Positions 8,316 through 16,475 of a DNA stretch of 18,784 nt are shown here, piece after piece; the first letter of the stretch is position 1, and each line of letters begins with the position of its first letter. Origin of the DNA: Muricomes sp049840515 (GTDB lineage Bacteria; Bacillota; Clostridia; Lachnospirales; Lachnospiraceae). Under the pieces are notes generated by a model, which was not told where the DNA came from, ran no database searches, and was given only the letters and a program-made list of their open reading frames with translations. The stretch spans positions 1 through 18,784 of the forward strand of contig JASGKW010000004.1 of the NCBI GenBank assembly GCA_049840515.1. The letters run 5' to 3'. The position numbers and the translations under genes are program-made.

Positions 8316-10019
8316 CTACAACTTCAATCCCCGGTAACGGTTCAGACAGGCATAAATTTCCTGCTTTCTCGGCAGAGCGAGACATGCGATGTTTGAGGAA
8401 CTCTCACACAGCCCCGCCAATCCATCTTTCTGAATTTTTGCCTCCAGCTCCTCCACTATCTTTTGTAAGCTCTTCTTACCGTTCAAAAGATGCTTCTCCG
8501 CGTATCTCACGCAATATCCAAGGGCCGTCGTCTGTTCACTGTCCACAATCTGCTCTACATAGCGCAAATCAATGGTTTCTCTGTTTATCTGTACCCCGTC
8601 TCGTCCCATTGTCTTCATCTTAATTCTGTCATTTCCCTTAAACGAACTGTCTGCCCTCGGACATCTGGAAAATATGGGACTCTCTGCCTTATTTTCCGGC
8701 AACTCAAGCATGGGAAAGTTTTCTGCTTCCTTTTTGGCAGTCAGCGTAATCTCCCTGGGCACATACTTGTCCATCTGGACAATACAATCCGCAATATGAA
8801 AATATGCCCCTGAACTTCCTGCCACAATTATAGTGGAAATTCCATATTCTTCATACAATTCCTGTATCCGCTCAATAAACGGTGTAATCGGCTCCATATC
8901 CCTGTGGATAACACGCTGCATCAGTTCATCCCGAATCATAAAGTTTGTGGCACTGGTATCCTCATCTATCAAAAGCAATTTAGAGCCTGTTTCCATACTT
9001 TCAATTACATTTGCAGCCTGAGATGTACTTCCGCTGGCATCCTCCGTGTAGAATCCCCTTGTCTCTTTTCCGTTGGGAAGGTCATTGATAAACATGGAAA
9101 TATCTGTTTTCTTAATACTTCTGCCGTCCTCCGCCCGGATTTTCATAGCAGAGGGATCGGTAATCACATACTCCCTGCCATCACCTGGAATGTGATTGTA
9201 TACACCCAGCTCCAAGGCTTTCAGGAGGGTAGATTTCCCATGATATCCCCCGCCCACAATTAATGTGATACCTTTTCTGATTCCCATTCCAGTTATCTTT
9301 CCCCGGTGAGGAAGCTCCATAGCCACCTTCAGCTCCTCTGGAGATGTAAACGCAACTGCACCTCTCATAGGTCTGGAAGAAACACCTGACTCCCTCGGCA
9401 AAACCGAGCCATCAGCCACAAAAGCAACCAATCCCATCTCGCTAAGCTTCTCCCTGATATACTGCTGGTCATCGGCAAGAAATGCCGTCTGCTGAACCCG
9501 TTTCTTGTCACTGTTCTTAAATAAAAGCGAACTCTCCACGCCCTCCGGCAGGAAATCAAATAATATCTTCATCAATTCCCTTGCGTTAATCGTCCTTCCA
9601 TTGGCAGGAAATCCAGCCTCCAGTCTAAGAACCACATTCCCATTTTGGGCATCTATCTCACATGCAGTCCGCTTCAGGACTTCCTGTCCGCAGTGGCTCA
9701 CCGCAATCAGCCCACTCTTGCCTGAACCTTTCGCCTGAAATGCATGGCGCTCCAGAGCACGTCCAAATTGCCTTGTCAGATAATCCTCAAGGGCAGTCCT
9801 GCGATGCTCCGACTCAAACAACTCTCCCGGAAAACCAGCGACTTTCCCATCAATATGAATACTCAGCTTTGAGGGAGACGCAAAAGGGTCGCCCTGCACA
9901 TGGTCAATCGAAAGCTGATACCCCGGGAATTGATAAACACCCTTTGTATCCTTATAAGCAGGATAACCCTTGCGGTCAATCCTGTTCAGTAAATTCCTTA
10001 AATCAGTAGATGTCTGCAT
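8316..10019 (-). CDS. ABC-class P-loop ATPase (PF09818-type)
   Basis: A 567-residue soluble ATPase matching my recollection of the family called predicted ATPase of the ABC class. Seen: an N-terminal region (1 to about 240) without membrane segments, Walker A GGGYHGKST at 256-264, a signature-like SGSTSQA segment at about 329-335, and Walker B LLLIDED at 348-354. The remaining 200 residues contain a further conserved domain. There is no transporter domain, so this is not a permease component. Start ATG 10019 has AAGGAG upstream. It lies 13 bases upstream of sbcD and probably shares its transcript, hinting at a role in DNA or nucleotide-related metabolism; that is inference. The RBS is abutted by the inserted palindromic element at 10039-10124. 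Confidence 0.85.
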   Translation of the reverse strand: MQTSTDLRNLLNRIDRKGYPAYKDTKGVYQFPGYQLSIDHVQGDPFASPSKLSIHIDGKVAGFPGELFESEHRRTALEDYLTRQFGRALERHAFQAKGSGKSGLIAVSHCGQEVLKRTACEIDAQNGNVVLRLEAGFPANGRTINARELMKILFDFLPEGVESSLLFKNSDKKRVQQTAFLADDQQYIREKLSEMGLVAFVADGSVLPRESGVSSRPMRGAVAFTSPEELKVAMELPHRGKITGMGIRKGITLIVGGGYHGKSTLLKALELGVYNHIPGDGREYVITDPSAMKIRAEDGRSIKKTDISMFINDLPNGKETRGFYTEDASGSTSQAANVIESMETGSKLLLIDEDTSATNFMIRDELMQRVIHRDMEPITPFIERIQELYEEYGISTIIVAGSSGAYFHIADCIVQMDKYVPREITLTAKKEAENFPMLELPENKAESPIFSRCPRADSSFKGNDRIKMKTMGRDGVQINRETIDLRYVEQIVDSEQTTALGYCVRYAEKHLLNGKKSLQKIVEELEAKIQKDGLAGLCESSSNIACLALPRKQEIYACLNRYRGLKL

Positions 10020-10036
10020 AATATAAACTCCTTTTT

Positions 10037-10057
10037 CAAAGGGGTCTGACCCTTTTG
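10037..10057. repeat. Palindromic repeat, left copy
   Basis: Ten-base arms around a single central T, with one wobble position. It sits immediately upstream (minus-strand sense) of the ribosome binding site for the gene starting at 10019 and shares its core with the copy at 10093-10131. Confidence 0.7.
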
Positions 10058-10124
10058 ATGTTCATTTTCAGACTATTCACAACATTTAGAATAAAGGAAA
10101 GCAAAAGGGTCTGACCCTTTTGCT
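10039..10124. mobile_element. Candidate MITE-like palindromic insertion, 86 bp
   Basis: The segment begins and ends with near-identical palindromes built on AAAAGGGTC-T-GACCCTTTT and is flanked by an exact 11-bp direct repeat, CTCCTTTTTCA, at 10028-10038 and 10125-10135. Removing the element and one repeat copy would place the HD-gene stop (TGA 10135-10133) directly before the AAGGAG and start of the ABC ATPase gene, a normal tight operon junction. There is no coding capacity. The 11-bp flank fits a target-site duplication, but the repeat also contains a ribosome binding site, so chance similarity is possible. Confidence 0.45.
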
Positions 10125-10131
10125 CTCCTTT
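10093..10131. repeat. Long palindrome, right copy; possible terminator
   Basis: Nineteen-base arms (10093-10111 and 10113-10131) with one mismatch around a central T. It begins 2 bases after the HD-gene stop on the minus strand and is followed by a T-rich but interrupted tract, so it may act as a weak terminator. It is bracketed by a 12-bp inverted pair, TTCAGACTATTC at 10067-10078 and its complement at 10136-10147. Confidence 0.7.
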
Positions 10132-10132
10132 T

Positions 10133-10624
10133 TCAGAATAGTCTGAATATTGATTTCAACAGGTGCGTCCCTGTTTCTGTTTTGAATACTCGTTTCATAA
10201 TCTCTGTGATTGTCTCTTTCGACATCTCAGCTTCTTGTGCATTGACAAGGAAGTCTGCCTCCAATAATATCTGGTAGTCCAGTCCGTCCACACCTGTGTA
10301 TGTGTGGTGGTGGGAAACGAGATAACATATCCGCTCTGTCATGTCCTCGTCACACTCTAATTCCTGGAGAAAAGGTGTTACCAGGGCGGCACTTTCCACT
10401 TCCTGATGCTTCCCATCTGTGTCTCCATACTTTTCACGGCAGAGCGGGCACGCAATATCGTGTATAACAGCGGCTATCTCAAGGGTCTCCTGGGTTCTTT
10501 CGTCTAACTTTTCCAGTTCCCCAATCGTCCTGGCATAAGTATATACTTTCAAAAAATGATTGATGTCACGATGATTGCCGTCGAGAAACTCTATCATTTT
10601 TTGTGTTGCTGCGCTACTTTTCAT
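10133..10624 (-). CDS. HD-domain phosphohydrolase-like protein
   Basis: A 163-residue soluble protein with the HD metal-dependent phosphohydrolase pattern: His23 in an early helix, the His55-Asp56 doublet, His105/His106 in an SHHH segment, and Asp124 in ADFLVNA. Families of this type hydrolyse nucleotides or cyclic nucleotides; the substrate here is unknown. Cys59 and Cys62 follow the HD doublet. Start: ATG 10624 has AAAGGTG about 5 bases upstream; an in-frame ATG at 10651 has no good site. It begins 43 bases after glnN without an obvious promoter or terminator, so read-through from glnN is likely. It ends at the palindromic element. Confidence 0.82.
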   Translation of the reverse strand: MKSSAATQKMIEFLDGNHRDINHFLKVYTYARTIGELEKLDERTQETLEIAAVIHDIACPLCREKYGDTDGKHQEVESAALVTPFLQELECDEDMTERICYLVSHHHTYTGVDGLDYQILLEADFLVNAQEAEMSKETITEIMKRVFKTETGTHLLKSIFRLF

Positions 10625-10667
10625 ATGAACACCTTTTGTCCTTTCTCCCATCCGTTACACTTCTGTA

Positions 10668-12783
10668 CTAAACTTCAAAAATCAAATCTCCATAAGAAGG
10701 CATAGGCCATATTTCTTTATCTACTATCATCTCCAGCTTATCAACCGGCACGCGGAGAGCTCCCATCGCAGGAAATACTTTATCATGGTAGCATTTTGCC
10801 TGCGCTTCTCCCTGTTCTTTTCCTGCCGCCTCACTGGTAGCTTTGGTTAACACCTCCAAAGCATTTTTTGCCTCCACCAAAAGAGCAGAAACCTCTGTTA
10901 GCATTTGTGACTGTACGGTGCTGTCCGCCCCTGCCGCTTTTACTGCGACAACTGTGTCTGCCAGCCTCTTTGTATACTTCATAACTGAAGGAATAATCTG
11001 CTTGCTTGACATATCAATCATGGTAAGAGCTTCAATGTTGATTGTTTTTGCATATATCTCATACTGAATCTCAGCCCTTGATTCCAGCTCCGCCTTTGTA
11101 AACACACAGAACTTTTCAAACAGTTCCACAGCTTTATCTGATACCATGGCTGGGATGGCATCCACCATGGATTTAATGTTTGGAAGTCCACGCCTCTCTG
11201 CTTCTTCAATCCAGGCTTCTGAGTATCCGTCTCCATTAAAGATGATTCTCTGATTCTCCACCGCATATTCCTTAATCAAATCATGGACAGCCTTTTCAAA
11301 ATCTTCTGCCTTTTCCAGAACATCGCAGGCTTCCGCAAATGCCTCAGCCACAATGGTATTGAGAACCACATTCGGGGCCGCAATAGAATCTCTTGCACCG
11401 ACCATGCGAAATTCAAATTTATTTCCTGTGAGTGCAAAAGGAGAGGTTCTGTTTCTGTCCGTGGCATCTTTCGCCAAATCAGGCAATGTCCTTACACCTG
11501 TGTCCAGCGTTCCGCCCTTGATGCTGTGGGTTGCCTCACCGGTGCTGATAAGCTGTTCCATCACGTCTGAGAGCTGTTCTCCCAGGAAAACGGAAATGAT
11601 AGCCGGAGGAGCCTCATTTGCGCCCAATCTATGGTCATTTCCCGGATCAGCAGCGGATTCACGCAATAAGTCCGCATGTTTATTAACTGCTTTCAAAATA
11701 CAGGTCAAAACAAGCAAAAACTGAGTGTTCTCATGAGGAGTTTTCCCAGGCTCCAGCAAATTAATGCCGTCATCTGTAACCAGAGACCAGTTATTATGCT
11801 TACCTGAACCATTCACACCTGCAAACGGCTTTTCATGGAGCAGACATTTCATGCCATGTGCGCCTGCTACCCTTTTCATTGTCTGCATAATAAGCTGATT
11901 GTGGTCAACCGCAATGTTTGCCGGAGCATAAATCGGCGCCAGCTCATGCTGTGCCGGAGCTACTTCATTGTGCTGAGTCTTCGCGGAGACACCCACTTTC
12001 CAGAGTTCCTCGTTCAAATCTTTCATATAAGCGGCAACTCTCTGGCGGATGGTGCCAAAATAATGGTCATCCATCTCCTGTCCCTTTGGAGGCATTGCCC
12101 CAAACAGAGTGCGCCCTGCGTAAATTAAATCTTTTCTCTGACGAAACTTTTCCGCATCTACAAGGAAATATTCCTGCTCTGGTCCTACAGAGGGTGTCAC
12201 TTTCTTTGATGTAGTGTTTCCAAATAAACGAAGCAGTCTCATAGATTGACCACAAATTGCCTCCATGGACCTGAGAAGAGGCGTTTTCTGATCCAATGCT
12301 TCCCCTGTATAAGAACAAAATGCTGTGGGGATGCAAAGTGTTGCTCCCGCCGCATCCTTTCTTATAAATGCAGGTGATGTGCAGTCCCACGCTGTATAGC
12401 CTCTCGCCTCAAATGTAGCGCGAAGCCCTCCTGACGGAAATGAAGATGCGTCCGGTTCCCCTTTAATCAGTTCCTTTCCGGAAAAACTCATCAGCACCTT
12501 GCCGCTGGGCAGCGGAGCTTGAAATAAAAGAGTCGTGCTTTTCAGCGGTCACTCCTGTCAGAGGCTGAAACCAGTGAGTGTAGTGTGTTGCTCCTTTTTC
12601 AATCGCCCATTCTTTCATCTCGTGTGCAATCACATCTGCAGTCTCAAGGTCCAGTTCATTTCCTTCTTCAATGGTTTCCTTCAAATTTTTGTAGACCTTT
12701 TTCGGTAAACGTTCCTGCATTACAGTATCATTAAACACGTTTTCCCCAAAAATACCTGCAACATTGACTAGTTCTGCGCTCAT
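10668..12783 (-). pseudogene. glnN: Glutamine synthetase type III, frameshifted
   Basis: ATP-dependent glutamate plus ammonia to glutamine, the long type III enzyme. The N-terminal 88 codons (12783 to 12520) run to FIS in one frame. The rest reads in the next frame as APLPSGKVLM and onward to 10668. Skipping one A near 12519 gives 704 residues, the family length. Type III landmarks in repaired numbering: KGEPDASSFPSGG at 107-119, GPEQEYFLVD at 200-209, QHNEVAPAQHE near 270-280, GSGKHNNWS near 325-333, GANEAPPAI at 387-395, NRTSPFALTGNKFEFR at 444-459. RBS AAGGAG precedes ATG 12783. In this sequence the first frame stops at 12463 and an in-frame GTG at 12497 opens the second. An essential-type gene with one indel suggests sequence error. 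Confidence 0.9.
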
Positions 12784-12819
12784 AATTTTTCTCTCCTTGC
12801 TTCCCCTATTTGTGGCATC

Positions 12820-12861
12820 AATAAAATAAAAAGGCGCTCCAAATTATCTTGGAACGCCTTT
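12820..12861 (-). terminator. Intrinsic terminator after fba
   Basis: On the minus strand a 13-bp stem (12861-12849 with 12842-12830, one G-U pair) has a 6-base loop and is followed by a T-rich tract (12832-12820). It starts 8 bases after the aldolase stop. Confidence 0.9.
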
Positions 12862-12869
12862 GTCCATCT

Positions 12870-13733
12870 CTACGCTTTTCCGACTGAACCAAATAATTCC
12901 ATCTTTTCCTTCACAGTTGCAATAATCGCATCTGAGCCTGGCTTCAACAGTTTACGTGGATCAAAACCTTTTCCTTCCAGGTCTTTTCCAGCCTCTATGT
13001 ATTTACGTGTCGCAGCTGCAAAAGTCAGCTGACACTCAGTATTTACATTGATTTTAGCAACTCCTAAATCAATCGCTTTCTTAATCATATCATCCGGGAT
13101 ACCTGTACCGCCGTGAAGTACCAATGGCATGTCTCCTGTAAGTTTCTGGATTGCATCCAAAGTATCAAAGCTCAAGCCTTCCCAGTTGTCAGGATATTTT
13201 CCGTGAATGTTTCCAATTCCTGCTGCGAGGAAATCAATTCCCAAATCTGCAATCATCTTGCATTCCTGTGGGTCAGCACATTCGCCTCTTCCGATAACTC
13301 CGTCTTCCTCGCCTCCGATAGAACCAACTTCTGCTTCCAGAGACATCCCGTGAGCCTTTACAACCCCAACAAGTTCTTTTGTCTTAGCGACATTCTCCTC
13401 GATTGGATAGTGGGAACCGTCAAACATGATAGAAGAAAATCCTGCTTCCACACACTTCATACATCCTTCGTAACTGCCATGGTCCAAATGAAGAGCTACC
13501 GGAACTGTAATGTTCATCTCTTCCAGCATACCATTCACCATATTTACAACTGTTTTATATCCTGCCATATACTTGCCGGCACCCTCAGATACTCCCAAAA
13601 TTACTGGAGCGTTGCATTCCTGTGCTGCTGTCAAAACAGCCTTTGTCCATTCCAGATTGTTGATGTTAAACTGTCCCACTGCATAGTGGCCAGCCTTTGC
13701 CTTTTGAAGCATTTCTTTCGCTGATACTAACAT
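12870..13733 (-). CDS. fba: Class II fructose-1,6-bisphosphate aldolase
   Basis: A 287-residue zinc aldolase of glycolysis and gluconeogenesis, splitting fructose-1,6-bisphosphate to glyceraldehyde-3-phosphate and dihydroxyacetone phosphate in the cytoplasm. Seen: HLDHG at 82-86 with the catalytic Asp84 and zinc ligand His85, AEVGSIGG at 134-141, GNIHGKY at 174-180 (His177), HGGTG at 207-211 (His207), and the phosphate-binding KINVNTE at 227-233. The frame is open upstream to 13793, but ATG 13733 is chosen because GGAGG lies 8 bases ahead and the family starts MLVSAKEML. It has its own promoter (13804-13832) and terminator. A tagatose-bisphosphate aldolase is the alternative within the superfamily, but length and motifs favour Fba. 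Confidence 0.95.
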   Translation of the reverse strand: MLVSAKEMLQKAKAGHYAVGQFNINNLEWTKAVLTAAQECNAPVILGVSEGAGKYMAGYKTVVNMVNGMLEEMNITVPVALHLDHGSYEGCMKCVEAGFSSIMFDGSHYPIEENVAKTKELVGVVKAHGMSLEAEVGSIGGEEDGVIGRGECADPQECKMIADLGIDFLAAGIGNIHGKYPDNWEGLSFDTLDAIQKLTGDMPLVLHGGTGIPDDMIKKAIDLGVAKINVNTECQLTFAAATRKYIEAGKDLEGKGFDPRKLLKPGSDAIIATVKEKMELFGSVGKA

Positions 13734-13803
13734 ATTACCATCCTCCACTTCTCTGACTACCGAATATAATCCAGTAAACATAATTGTTCTCAAATCTTTT
13801 TTT

Positions 13804-13832
13804 ATTATAGCTTATCACGGCAAAAAAGACAA
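13804..13832 (-). promoter_or_regulatory. Sigma-A type promoter for fba
   Basis: On the minus strand TTGTCT (13832-13827) and a perfect TATAAT (13809-13804) are 17 bases apart. The start would be near 13797, leaving a leader of about 64 bases to ATG 13733. Confidence 0.75.
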
Positions 13833-13894
13833 TCTGAAAATGTAACAAATAATTGAAAACGCTTCGGCTTTTCAATGTATATTCAGGATATAAT

Positions 13895-13929
13895 CAAAAA
13901 AGTACCTGCAGATACATTCTGCAGATACT
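13895..13929 (-). terminator. Intrinsic terminator after tRNA-Glu
   Basis: A 12-bp stem with one wobble pairs 13929-13918 with 13912-13901 around a 5-base loop, followed by a run of T at 13901-13896 on the minus strand. It starts 10 bases past the tRNA 3' end. Confidence 0.9.
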
Positions 13930-13939
13930 CTTTAAAGTA

Positions 13940-14011
13940 TGACTCCAAGGGGAATCGAACCCCTGATTCCAGCGTGAGAGGCTAGCGTCTTAACCGCTTG
14001 ACCATGGAGCC
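13940..14011 (-). tRNA. tRNA-Glu (anticodon CUC)
   Basis: 72 bases fold as a full cloverleaf: acceptor GGCTCCA with TGGAGTC (one G-U), a 3-bp D stem GTC/GAC with AAGCGGTTAA loop, anticodon stem CTAGC/GCTGG with loop CTCTCAC, and T stem AGGGG/CCCCT with TTCGATT loop. Discriminator base A. Positions 34-36 read CTC, decoding the Glu codon GAG. The 3' CCA is not encoded. It has its own promoter and terminator, so it is a single-gene unit. Confidence 0.96.
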
Positions 14012-14044
14012 TTAATCAATATATTGCTTTCACAAGCGAATTTC

Positions 14045-14073
14045 ATTATACTATACCCTTGTCCATTATGCAA
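14045..14073 (-). promoter_or_regulatory. Promoter of the tRNA-Glu gene
   Basis: On the minus strand TTGCAT (14073-14068) and TATAAT (14050-14045) are separated by 17 bases. The start would be near 14037, about 26 bases before the mature tRNA 5' end. Confidence 0.8.
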
Positions 14074-14112
14074 GCATTATTTTTAACTTTAAGACAACTT
14101 TTTCAAATTTGC

Positions 14113-14139
14113 AAAAGAGCAGGGAATCCCGCCCTCTTT
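14113..14139 (-). terminator. Probable intrinsic terminator of the arsenosugar-type operon
   Basis: On the minus strand an imperfect GC-rich hairpin (AAAGAG, GC and GGG pairing with CCC, GC and CTCTTT, with two single-base bulges) starts 7 bases after the stop at 14147 and ends in CTCTTTT. The T tract is short. Confidence 0.6.
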
Positions 14140-14146
14140 TTGCCCG

Positions 14147-15478
14147 TCACCTGATATCTCTGTAAGCTTTGGATATCGCTTCCACAGACTCTCCCCTTCT
14201 GTATCTTTTTCTCAGGCTGTACATGTTCCACATCAGTTTTAGTTTCGGGATGGTTCCCTTGGGGTAACGGCGGTCACAGGTGTAAATGCGGTTCCTGGTC
14301 ATGCCTATTTTTTCTCCCCTTTTCTTTAAATCCAGGGAAAACTGATAATCCTCCATAATCGGCAGTTCCGGAAACATTCCCATTTCAAAAAAGAGGTTTC
14401 GCTCTATAAATATACCCTGGTCGCCAAATATAATATTGCGGAATTTCATTCGATAATTGGAAAGTATTCTGCATGTGAACATGAAAAAATGCCTGGACGC
14501 AAACGCAACTCCAAAGCCTCCCACCCTGTACTTCTTCATGACATGCTGAATTTGCTCTAACGGATTCTTCGGCAGTTTGCTGTCACAGTGCAGGAAAAAC
14601 AGGATATCTCCGGTACTCGCCCTGGCTCCTGTGTTCATCTGGCAGCCCCGTCCTTTTTCCGAGGTTATGACTCTGTATTCTTTTTTTATTTTGCTCAGAG
14701 TTCTGTCTGTACTTCCCCCGTCCACAAAAATAATTTCACATTTATCTTTGACTGAGTCAAGCTGCTTCTGGATACCTTTTATTGTCTTCTCTTCATTGTA
14801 TATGGGGATGATAACAGATATTTTCCTGTGACTTAATATAAATGCCTTTGTATTTTCACCTTGATGTGCCTGTCCGCCTCTGCTGCGCTCCGCAAAACTT
14901 CTCAAATCTTCCGGGCAGTCCATGTCTGAGAGCGGGGGCACACACCCAACCGAAAGCTTTTTCTCAGCTAAAGCTTTTACCGTATTTTCAAAGACAGTCT
15001 CATGCCCGTATGTCTGATTTTCAAATGCAGTCCCATGCAGTTGTTTCATTCCGATTAAATAATATCCCCCATCAGGTGTAGGGCCAAGCACCACATCTTT
15101 TGTTCTCAGCCGATGGAAAGCCTGTTCCAGATAAGAGGATTTCAGTTCAGGGATATCCGTTCCAATTAAAACACCAGACTCATACCCCTGCTGAAATACT
15201 TCCTCAAAAGCATTTTTCATTCTTTCTCCCAGAGAAGCGCCCTTTTGGTTCCTGTATTTCACTCCTTTTCCAAAAAGAAGAGACAGAATACCCGGTTTCC
15301 CCTCCGGTGTATAAAAGACATATAAATCTCTGCCCGTCTTTCTGCACTCTTTTTCTATATCTTTCAAGAAACAGATATGGAGTGCCGCACATTCCTTTTC
15401 TGTCAAATGGGGCATCATTCTGGTTTTCGTCTGTCCCGGAACCGGAACTCTTGTAAAGATGATAATTGCTTCTTTCAT
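14147..15478 (-). CDS. Fused glycosyltransferases of the TIGR04282 and TIGR04283 types
   Basis: A 443-residue two-domain protein. Residues 1 to about 200 form a CofC-like nucleotide-sugar domain: TRVPVPGQTKTR at 9-20, GTDIPEL at 106-112, and GPTPDGGYYLIG at 132-143. After a short hydrophilic linker (about 200-215), residues 217-443 form a GT2 glycosyltransferase: IIPIYNEE at 223-230, DGGSTD at 253-258, the metal-binding HCDS at 297-300, and MEDYQFSLDLKKRG at 375-388. The two domains are usually separate genes accompanying the radical SAM enzyme ArsS; here they are one polypeptide. RBS GGAG lies 8 bases ahead of ATG 15478, 18 bases after the repaired arsS stop. Likely role: building and transferring the sugar of an arsenosugar-like product; the substrate is inferred from neighbours. 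Confidence 0.88.
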   Translation of the reverse strand: MKEAIIIFTRVPVPGQTKTRMMPHLTEKECAALHICFLKDIEKECRKTGRDLYVFYTPEGKPGILSLLFGKGVKYRNQKGASLGERMKNAFEEVFQQGYESGVLIGTDIPELKSSYLEQAFHRLRTKDVVLGPTPDGGYYLIGMKQLHGTAFENQTYGHETVFENTVKALAEKKLSVGCVPPLSDMDCPEDLRSFAERSRGGQAHQGENTKAFILSHRKISVIIPIYNEEKTIKGIQKQLDSVKDKCEIIFVDGGSTDRTLSKIKKEYRVITSEKGRGCQMNTGARASTGDILFFLHCDSKLPKNPLEQIQHVMKKYRVGGFGVAFASRHFFMFTCRILSNYRMKFRNIIFGDQGIFIERNLFFEMGMFPELPIMEDYQFSLDLKKRGEKIGMTRNRIYTCDRRYPKGTIPKLKLMWNMYSLRKRYRRGESVEAISKAYRDIR

Positions 15479-15496
15479 TCTGTTATCTCCGCTTTT

Positions 15497-16472
15497 CTAC
15501 TTCTCTGTAGCTCCTCCGCAGCTGGAACCCTGTCCGGCCGTACAGGCATAGCAATGATTTCCAAAGAATATTTTTCTCGGTATGTATTCTTTCTCTGCCA
15601 AATCAAATATGGTCTCGCCTGTTAAATCGGGCAGTCTGCCGCCTGATTGAAATCGCAGTCATAGACCTTGCCGTCATATCCCACTGAAAGCTGAAAACGG
15701 CACATCATGCCCGGCAATGTCGCAGGGTTAAATGCATCATAAAGCTTCTGCATATAGCCGTCGAGATTCCCCGTCTTTATCAGGAAAGTCAAAAACCGCC
15801 CTGTGGGATTATTCATGATTGTAAATAACTGATTAAAGGTAATGCCATAGGAGGCACTCAGTCTGTTCTTATATTCCTTCTCCATGGCGCCCTGCTCCGG
15901 CGGGAAAAGGCTCCTGCCGGGTTGTATACCATATCCAGGATAAGATCAGATTCTTTCCCATATCCCAGTTTATTTAATTCCTGGATAATCTGTATGGCTT
16001 TGTCAAACGAGCCCGTTCCCCGCACCTTGTCCATCCGGTCCGCCTGATAATAGGGAAGGGAACATACCAGTTCTACGCCCTTTTCCGCATACAGTTTCAT
16101 CAGATGACTGTATTTTTCTTCTGACAAAACTACCAGATTCGTGCGCACAATAACATGGCTGCATATTTTACATGCTTCATTTAAAAACCATTCAAAATCC
16201 GGATTCATCTCCGGTGCTCCTCCGGTTATATCAATGGTAGAAAACCCGTGCTTCTTATATACTTCAAGACAAGCCTGCATGACCTTTCTCGACATAACCT
16301 CTGTTCTCCCAGGTCCTGCCTCAACATGGCAGTGCCTGCAGGCAAGATTACACAGTTTTCCCAGGTTTACCTGTAAAACTTCCAGCTTATCCGCAGTATT
16401 CTTTACCTCATCCCCAGATATCATCTCAGAAAACCCTGTAATACCTGGCAAATTCTCTATCTGTTCCAGCAT
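15497..16472 (-). pseudogene. arsS: Radical SAM enzyme ArsS (arsenosugar-type), two frameshifts
   Basis: The family joins an adenosyl group from S-adenosylmethionine to a methylated arsenical. Seen: radical SAM cluster motif Cys41-x3-Cys45-x2-Cys48, then DITGGAPEMNP and VYNPAGAF. The frame breaks at about 15904-15905 (one base missing in TTTTCCC on the minus strand), resumes as PPEQGAMEKEY, breaks again at about 15633-15634 (one base missing in GACTGCCC), and resumes as PDLTGETIF to the Cys-rich end HCYACTAGQGSSCGG, stopping at TAG 15499-15497. Repairing both gives 325 residues, the expected length. Start ATG 16472 follows GGAG and lies 3 bases after the AhpD-like stop. Two one-base deletions in otherwise conserved sequence suggest error rather than decay. 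Confidence 0.88.
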
Positions 16473-16475
16473 TTA

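Noticed and set aside
12463..12783. Separate 106-residue gene upstream of glnN
   Set aside because: It is the N terminus of glutamine synthetase III; the last 18 residues are frameshift read-through and the motif continues in the next frame.
13113..13724. 203-residue open frame on the plus strand opposite fba
   Set aside because: Antisense shadow of a highly conserved aldolase; no ribosome site, and the composition is Cys/His/Ser-rich without domains.
13734..13800. Riboswitch in the fba leader
   Set aside because: The leader is only about 64 bases and shows no conserved aptamer-like or terminator structure.
15497..15640. Selenocysteine codon in arsS
   Set aside because: The interrupting stop is TAA, not TGA, and the repaired C terminus has TGC; a frameshift explains the break.
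15622..15885. Separate 87-residue protein
   Set aside because: It is the middle of ArsS between two one-base deletions; both flanks continue the same family in other frames.
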